DNA of 64,000 nt, taken from the NCBI GenBank assembly GCA_017857755.1, contig JAFMCM010000002.1:1-64000 (forward strand), read 5' to 3'. The translations under genes were made by a program, and so were the position numbers. Shown piece after piece: positions 58,492 to 64,000 of the stretch (its first letter is position 1; each line of letters starts with the position of its first letter). This DNA comes from Methylophilaceae bacterium. GTDB taxonomy: Bacteria; Pseudomonadota; Gammaproteobacteria; Burkholderiales; Methylophilaceae. The notes under the pieces were generated by a model. That model did no database searches. It was not told where the DNA came from and worked only from the letters and a program-made list of their open reading frames with translations.

Positions 58492-59541
58492 ATGTCTTTA
58501 GGTCCAGTCATGCTAGATGTTGTGGGTACAGTGCTCACGGCCGATGATGTTCGTCGTTTACAACATCCTCTAGTCGGTGGGGTGATTTTATTTGCGCGTA
58601 ATTTCGAGAATGGCGAACAATTGACTGCACTGACCGCTAGTATTCACGCTTTGCGACAGCCACCTTTATTAATTGCGGTGGATCATGAAGGGGGGCGTGT
58701 GCAGCGGTTTAGAGCGGGATTTACCCAGATTCCACCGATGCGTGCCTTTGGTAAGATTTGGGATAAAGACCGCAAAAAAGCACAGATGCTGGCTGAAGAC
58801 GCGGGTTGGATTTTAGCGGCCGAATTACGTGCGCACGGGGTTGATTTTAGCTTTACACCTATTTTGGATATGGATTACGGCGATAGTTTGGTGATTGGTG
58901 ATCGGGCTTTTCACCTTGATCCGCGGGCGATTAATGAATTGGCCTTTCATTTAATGCAAGGCCTTAAAAAAGGGGGTATGGCGGCGGTGGGTAAGCATTT
59001 TCCTGGCCATGGCTATGTGACTGCAGATTCACATGTGAGTATTCCTGTGGATGACCGCACGTTTGATCAAATTGCACAAAATGATATGCAGCCTTTTAGA
59101 CAGATGATTGATGAAGGTTTGCCTGCCATTATGCCTGCGCATGTGATTTACGCTCAGGTGGATGACCAGCCTGCTGGCTTCTCTACTAAGTGGTTGCAAA
59201 AAGTCTTGCGCGAACGGTTGGGTTTTAATGGGGTGATTTTTAGTGATGACTTGAGTATGGAGGGCGCGAGTGTTGGTGGGGATGTGACCGCGCGCAGTTT
59301 GAAGGCCTTGCAGGCTGGTTGCGATATGATTTTATTGTGTAATCAGCCTGCATTAGCGGATGAGTTGTTGGCGAACTTAGTGTGGAAGATGTCAGCACAA
59401 AGCATGGTACGATTGGCTCGTATGCATGGTGGGCATCATCCTGAGTCGTTGGCTGTGTTAGAATCGCGGCAAGCGTTTAGGCAGGCAAAGGCTAACGTGG
59501 CCATGGTGGGGCAAGCAGCGGGTGACGATTTGTTCAATTAA
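58492..59541 (+). CDS. nagZ: Beta-N-acetylhexosaminidase NagZ
   Basis: Cytoplasmic family 3 glycoside hydrolase that removes GlcNAc from GlcNAc-anhydroMurNAc-peptides during peptidoglycan recycling. 349 residues from ATG 58492 (GAAGGA upstream). KHFPGHGYVTADSHVSIPVD contains the NagZ-specific H (acid/base loop) and FSDDLSMEGA (about 254-263) has the nucleophile Asp. Lies 1.8 kb after the peptide importer and its YkuD enzyme, with two unrelated genes between, so the region looks like a recycling neighbourhood. Confidence 0.95.
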   Translation: MSLGPVMLDVVGTVLTADDVRRLQHPLVGGVILFARNFENGEQLTALTASIHALRQPPLLIAVDHEGGRVQRFRAGFTQIPPMRAFGKIWDKDRKKAQMLAEDAGWILAAELRAHGVDFSFTPILDMDYGDSLVIGDRAFHLDPRAINELAFHLMQGLKKGGMAAVGKHFPGHGYVTADSHVSIPVDDRTFDQIAQNDMQPFRQMIDEGLPAIMPAHVIYAQVDDQPAGFSTKWLQKVLRERLGFNGVIFSDDLSMEGASVGGDVTARSLKALQAGCDMILLCNQPALADELLANLVWKMSAQSMVRLARMHGGHHPESLAVLESRQAFRQAKANVAMVGQAAGDDLFN

Positions 59542-59643
59542 GGTGTATTTAATCTTACTATTTACCATTTGTTACTTGAAACTTTCACTATTTGTCGCTA
59601 TCTTAGTGGTTACCATTTTAGTTATTTTATAAGGATTTTTGCA

Positions 59644-60336
59644 ATGGCAGATCGTATTGAAGTTTTAGGTCGTGAGACCAGTGTTTCTTCCTCAACCAAT
59701 AAAGTGTTGCGTAACACTTATGCTTTGCTGGGTATGACCATGATTCCTACCGTCATTGGTGCGATGATTGGTGTGAGTTTAGATTTTTCTTGGCTTTTTG
59801 CTACTAGTCCAATCATTGCGTTGATTGGTATTATGGCGACGGTTTATGGGATGAGCTGGTTGGTGGCGAAAAACAGCAATAACGCATCAGGCGTTTGGTT
59901 GCTTTTTGGTTTTACTTTTATGATGGGTTTATTGTTAGGCCCAATCTTGCAAGCTGCCCTAAGCTTTAGTAATGGCGCACAATTGGTTGGTTTGGCAGCA
60001 GGTGGTACAGCGGCTTCTTTCCTTACTTTAGCCGCGATTGCGACTAATACGCAGCGTGATTTTTCTAACATGAGTAAGTTCTTAACGGTTGGTTTTGTGG
60101 TGGTGTTATTGGCGATTGTGGCCAATTTGTTCTTCAAAATTCCAGCCTTATCATTAACGATTTCAGCGGTTGTGGTGTTGTTAATGGCCGGGTTTATCTT
60201 GTATGAAATCAATCAGATTGTGCGTGGTGGTGAGCGTAACTATGTGATGGCAACCTTGAATATTTATATTAGTTTGCACAATTTGTTTACCCATTTATTG
60301 CATTTGTTAATGGCGTTAATGGGACGTGATGATTAA
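59644..60336 (+). CDS. Bax inhibitor-1/YccA family membrane protein
   Basis: 230 residues with seven membrane segments (about 30-52, 55-72, 83-100, 107-126, 134-152, 160-180, 200-222): NTYALLGMTMIPTVIGAMIG, FMMGLLLGPILQ and C-terminal LNIYISLHNLFTHLLHLLMA. E. coli YccA modulates FtsH, and relatives are pH-sensitive calcium channels. Start: ATG 59644 with AAGGA upstream; the in-frame earlier start would add 25 residues. A terminator follows. Confidence 0.9.
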   Translation: MADRIEVLGRETSVSSSTNKVLRNTYALLGMTMIPTVIGAMIGVSLDFSWLFATSPIIALIGIMATVYGMSWLVAKNSNNASGVWLLFGFTFMMGLLLGPILQAALSFSNGAQLVGLAAGGTAASFLTLAAIATNTQRDFSNMSKFLTVGFVVVLLAIVANLFFKIPALSLTISAVVVLLMAGFILYEINQIVRGGERNYVMATLNIYISLHNLFTHLLHLLMALMGRDD

Positions 60337-60369
60337 GCATCGCTTGCTTTAGCATGGCGCTAGATGATT

Positions 60370-60393
60370 AAAAACCCGCTTTGGCGGGTTTTT
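60370..60393 (+). terminator. Intrinsic terminator after the YccA-type gene
   Basis: AAAAACCCGC and GCGGGTTTTT pair perfectly over ten bases around a TTTG loop, followed by GTTTT. It can act for both the plus-strand yccA-like gene and the converging tadA. Confidence 0.85.
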
Positions 60394-60412
60394 GTTTTAG
60401 GGTGTGCAGCTG

Positions 60413-61257
<845 letters not shown>

Positions 61258-62337
61258 ATGGAAGTTGATTTGTTCTCTACGGTTCGTCTTGGTTGTATTG
61301 AGATGAGTAATAGAGTGGTGATGGCGCCGCTGACGCGCAATAGAGTTGCTGAAGGTGGAGTGCCTCAGCAGATGAATGTGACTTATTATGAACAGCGTGC
61401 AAGTGCTGGTTTGATTGTTACTGAGGCTACGCCAATCTCGCCTATGGCGCATGGTTATCCTGGGTTGCCTGGTATTTATACCGATGAACAGGTAGCTGGT
61501 TGGCGCAAAGTGACGGATGCAGTGCATGCGAAAGGCGGTAAGATCGTGATTCAGTTGTGGCATGTTGGTCGCATTTCGCACCCGAGTTTGTTGCCGAATC
61601 AGGTATTACCCGTTGCGCCTTCAGCGATTCGACCTGCTGGCCATGCGGTTACTGTTGAAGGTTTGCAAGAGTATGTGGTGCCGCGAGCTTTAGCAGTGAC
61701 AGAATTGCCAGCGATCGTAAAAGATTATGTGCATGCAGCGCAGTGCGCGATGCGTGCTGGTTTTGATGGCGTGGAGATTCATGCGGCGAATGGCTATTTG
61801 TTGGATCAGTTTTTACGCGATGGCAGTAATGTGCGAACTGATGCATATGGAGGTTCTGTTGAGAATCGCGCGCGCTTATTGCTGGAAGTGACTCAGGCGG
61901 TGGTGGATGCCATCGGTGCTGAAAAAACTGGTGTGCGTCTTTCACCAGTGAATCCTTTTAACGATATGAAAGATAGCCATCCGCAAGCCATATTTAACTT
62001 TGTGGCAACGCAATTGAATGGATTTAATTTGGCTTATCTACATGTGGTTGAAGGGGGTATTCATGGCGGTGGTGAGGCTGCGCCATTTGATTTTGCTGCA
62101 TTTAGAAAGTTATATCACGGTGCTTATATGGCGAATTTAGCCTATGATAAAGCGCGTGGAAATGCGGCGATTGCTAGCGGACATGCTGATTGTGTGGCCT
62201 ATGGCGTTCCTTTTATTGCTAACCCAGATTTGGTTGCTCGTTTAAAAGCGGATGCCCCTTTGAATGAGGCCGATAGCACGACTTTTTATGGCGGTAATGC
62301 GCATGGATATACTGACTATCCATTTTTATCATTTTGA
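61258..62337 (+). CDS. nemA: Old yellow enzyme family alkene reductase
   Basis: 359-residue FMN TIM-barrel oxidoreductase that reduces electrophilic alkenes or nitro compounds with NAD(P)H. Motifs: NRVVMAPLTRNRVAEGGVP (about 19-37), IQLWHVGRISHPS (about 97-109), GVEIHAANGYLLDQFLRDGS (about 173-192; catalytic His/Asn pair) and NRARLLLEV. NemA of E. coli is the closest class; the gene symbol is by similarity. The nitroreductase gene begins 21 bases after its stop, so these flavoenzymes form a unit. A dyad lies upstream. Confidence 0.88.
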   Translation: MEVDLFSTVRLGCIEMSNRVVMAPLTRNRVAEGGVPQQMNVTYYEQRASAGLIVTEATPISPMAHGYPGLPGIYTDEQVAGWRKVTDAVHAKGGKIVIQLWHVGRISHPSLLPNQVLPVAPSAIRPAGHAVTVEGLQEYVVPRALAVTELPAIVKDYVHAAQCAMRAGFDGVEIHAANGYLLDQFLRDGSNVRTDAYGGSVENRARLLLEVTQAVVDAIGAEKTGVRLSPVNPFNDMKDSHPQAIFNFVATQLNGFNLAYLHVVEGGIHGGGEAAPFDFAAFRKLYHGAYMANLAYDKARGNAAIASGHADCVAYGVPFIANPDLVARLKADAPLNEADSTTFYGGNAHGYTDYPFLSF

Positions 62338-62358
62338 TTGTTTGATTGGAGTACATTG

Positions 62359-62958
62359 ATGCAAAAACCAGCTATTACGCAAGCACCTATACATGACATT
62401 ATTGCCCAGCGTTGGAGTCCAAGAGCTTATGATGCGAATAAGGCTGTGAGTCAAGCGCAAATCATCAGTTTATTAGAGGCTGCTCGTTGGGCGCCTTCTT
62501 GTTTTGGCGATGAGCCTTGGCGTTTTATTGTATGGGATAAAAATAAAGATAGCGCCGCTTGGCAGAGGGCGCTTGATTGTATCGTGCCTGGTAATCAAGC
62601 TTGGGCAATGAATGCACCCGTTTTAGTGTTAATTTGCGCTGATCGCTTATTTGGACATAACCAAAAGCCAAACCGTTGGGGTGGCTATGATACTGGTGCT
62701 GCCGCAGTGAGTTTATCGATACAGGCAACTAGTATGGGTTTGGTGACGCACCAAATGGGTGGGTTTGATGGTGAGAAAGCCCGTGCTGCTTTTAATGTTC
62801 CTGATCAGTTTGAAATGATGGCGATGATGGCGGTGGGTTATGTGGCTGATATTGAGGGTTTATCTGACGAGTTGAAAGAACGCGCATTAGCGCCTAGAAA
62901 GCGTAAGCCGCTGGGCGAACTCTTTTATGATAGTGTGTGGAATCAAGCGATCATCTGA
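62359..62958 (+). CDS. Nitroreductase family flavoprotein
   Basis: 199-residue nitroreductase-fold protein. RWSPRAYDANKAVSQAQIIS (about 18-37) contains the FMN-binding Arg/Ser; LLEAARWAPSCFGDEPWRFI (about 38-57) and the end region PRKRKPLGEL are typical for the family. Start ATG 62359 with GGAG 8 bases upstream. It follows the OYE gene and precedes a thioredoxin, suggesting a redox/detoxification unit. Substrate unknown. Confidence 0.85.
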   Translation: MQKPAITQAPIHDIIAQRWSPRAYDANKAVSQAQIISLLEAARWAPSCFGDEPWRFIVWDKNKDSAAWQRALDCIVPGNQAWAMNAPVLVLICADRLFGHNQKPNRWGGYDTGAAAVSLSIQATSMGLVTHQMGGFDGEKARAAFNVPDQFEMMAMMAVGYVADIEGLSDELKERALAPRKRKPLGELFYDSVWNQAII

Positions 62959-62997
62959 TAAAATAACATTTTACTGAATTCATTATAGGAAGACATC

Positions 62998-63369
62998 ATG
63001 GCCGTTGTCGCATTAACAAAAGAAAATTTTAAAGAAACGATTACTAGTAACGACTTTGTGATTGTTGATTTTTGGGCACCTTGGTGTGATCCATGTGTGG
63101 CGTTTACTCCTACGTTTGAGGCAGCTGCAGACAATAATCCTGATATTGTATTTGGGATGGTGGATACAGAAAAAGATCCTGAAATTGCTGAGTATTTTGA
63201 TGTAGAAAAAATTCCTGGTATTTTAGTGATTCGTGAACAAGCGGGTATTCATGCGCAACAGGGTGAGATTGGAGCGCCAGCTTTTGATGAAATTATCAAA
63301 TGGGCGCGTGCGTATGATATGACTACGGTACATCAATACTATGCTGATGAAGCTGCAAAAAAGAAATAA
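62998..63369 (+). CDS. Thioredoxin-family protein with WCDPC active site
   Basis: 123 residues; thioredoxin fold with DFWAPWCDPCVAF at 24-36. The active site is W29-C30-D31-P32-C33 rather than the usual WCGPC, and the cis-proline loop is EKIPGILVI rather than IPTL. It has no signal peptide, so is cytoplasmic, and the C-terminus has a Lys-rich tail (DEAAKKK). The acidic residue between the cysteines would change the redox potential. Part of the OYE-nitroreductase-thioredoxin run, followed by a strong terminator. Confidence 0.88.
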   Translation: MAVVALTKENFKETITSNDFVIVDFWAPWCDPCVAFTPTFEAAADNNPDIVFGMVDTEKDPEIAEYFDVEKIPGILVIREQAGIHAQQGEIGAPAFDEIIKWARAYDMTTVHQYYADEAAKKK

Positions 63370-63381
63370 ATTATCTTACTT

Positions 63382-63414
63382 AATCAAAAAGCCGCGTGAT
63401 GCGGCTTTTTGATT
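63382..63414. terminator. Bidirectional intrinsic terminator between the thioredoxin gene and nlpD
   Basis: AATCAAAAAGCCGC and GCGGCTTTTTGATT form a perfect 14-bp stem with a 5-base loop. The A and T tracts within it serve transcription from both sides, and it lies between the converging thioredoxin and nlpD-like genes. Confidence 0.9.
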
Positions 63415-63462
63415 ATTTGTGATGGGTGGCTGTTGCGCTTTGTCTGGCTTTTATCTTCTGGT

Positions 63463-64000
63463 TTAGGTTTGCGGTAAGAATTGCTCTGGATCGACCGATT
63501 TCCCTTTTTGACGTATTTCAAAGTGTAATTTGGTTTTGTCCGTATCCGTATCGCCCATTTCAGCAATCTTTTGGCCTAACTTTACAAGTTGACCTTCTTT
63601 GACGTTGATTTTGCTGTTGTGGGCATAGACGGATAATAAGGTTTTACTGTGTTTCACTATGACTAGTTTGCCATAGCCGCGTAAATCATCACCAGTATAA
63701 ATTACTTTACCATCGGCCGATGCTTGAATGGACTGGCCTTTTTCACCAGCAATATCAAGCCCTTTATTGCTGGCACCATTGAATTTAGCACTTACTTTTC
63801 CTTGCGTCGGCCATGACCATGAAATGCCTTCAACAACCGATGGTTTGTTGGCGCTTGTTGATTCTGGTGTTAGGGTAGTTGGATCCTGAGGGGTATTGGC
63901 GACTGTGGTTGGTTGCACTTCTGGCCACTCAGCTTCTGCTGGCGTGGCCTCTGGTGCTGGTTTGCGATTCAATGCTTCTAAACTATAGGGTTCTTTAATG
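63463..64000 (-). CDS. nlpD: NlpD-type LytM-domain protein, 3' part (cut by window edge)
   Basis: C-terminal about 179 residues of an M23-family protein; the frame is open through position 64000, so the N-terminus (lipoprotein signal and LysM domain expected) lies outside. The LytM domain (about the last 125 residues) reads VSAKFNGASNKGLDIAG, DDLRGYGKLVIVKHSK, LLSVYAHNSKINVKEG and KLHFEIRQKGKSVDPEQF, very close to E. coli NlpD. The first zinc histidine is N and the first H of the HxH motif is K, so it is a degenerate amidase activator rather than an enzyme. Confidence 0.9.
   Translation of the reverse strand, partial: IKEPYSLEALNRKPAPEATPAEAEWPEVQPTTVANTPQDPTTLTPESTSANKPSVVEGISWSWPTQGKVSAKFNGASNKGLDIAGEKGQSIQASADGKVIYTGDDLRGYGKLVIVKHSKTLLSVYAHNSKINVKEGQLVKLGQKIAEMGDTDTDKTKLHFEIRQKGKSVDPEQFLPQT

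Overview
This 64 kb window is a gene-dense piece of a Gram-negative chromosome of medium to low GC. It reads as a betaproteobacterium, most likely of the Nitrosomonadales and possibly a Methylophilaceae (Methylotenera-like) relative. That placement is inferred from protein flavour and gene neighbourhoods (exbBD-msbA-lpxK-ycaR-kdsB; nadE next to a PII gene; RibBX; a quinoprotein-like dehydrogenase); no rRNA is present to test it. Almost everything is housekeeping. I found no phage, complete IS element, CRISPR array, tRNA or rRNA.

Layout. 1-3.6 kb (minus): yqgE-ruvX-pyrR-pyrB and ribE-ribBX. 3.7-5.7 kb (plus): lolC-lolD. 5.7-6.3 kb: a decayed scar holding the 3' ends of a tetR-type regulator and an alpha/beta hydrolase. 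6.3-8.7 kb: comEC split by an in-frame amber codon. 8.8-13.6 kb (plus): exbB-exbD-msbA-lpxK-ycaR-kdsB, a cell-envelope and lipid A/Kdo run. 13.7-18.7 kb (minus): sucC-sucD-ankyrin-nadE-glnB. 18.8-26.4 kb: a membrane c-type cytochrome, serB, then a tight six-gene minus-strand operon (cytochrome c, FccB-like flavoprotein, sorbosone-dehydrogenase-like propeller, secreted unknown, SMP-30-like propeller, DUF455 ferritin-like protein) with a secreted ankyrin protein upstream. 26.4-34.6 kb (minus): purL, feoAB under a Fur-box-like dyad, a parvulin, bolA, yciI, yciB. 34.8-40.7 kb (plus): PHP phosphoesterase, YciO, M50 protease, trpS, scpA-scpB, rluB. 40.7-48.5 kb (minus): prmB, dapE, yffB, a coiled-coil protein, dapD, M48 lipoprotease, kup, xseA. 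48.6-60.3 kb (mostly plus): dsbB, cysM, a PolB-like exonuclease, rlmD, doxX (minus), a peptide ABC importer with an embedded signal-less YkuD enzyme, a methyltransferase, psiE, nagZ, a BI-1/YccA protein. 60.4-64 kb: tadA, an old-yellow-enzyme/nitroreductase/thioredoxin run and the truncated nlpD.

The most interesting parts are: the six-gene periplasmic redox operon, which begins under a 12-bp inverted repeat touching its first start codon; the muropeptide-recycling set (substrate-binding lipoprotein, signal-less YkuD protein resembling the cytoplasmic L,D-carboxypeptidases ElsL/LdtK, two permeases but no ATPase, with nagZ close by); the PII/NAD synthetase/succinyl-CoA synthetase operon, which joins the 2-oxoglutarate sensor to the enzymes around it; and the two signs of decay next to each other, comEC with an amber codon and the regulator/hydrolase scar.
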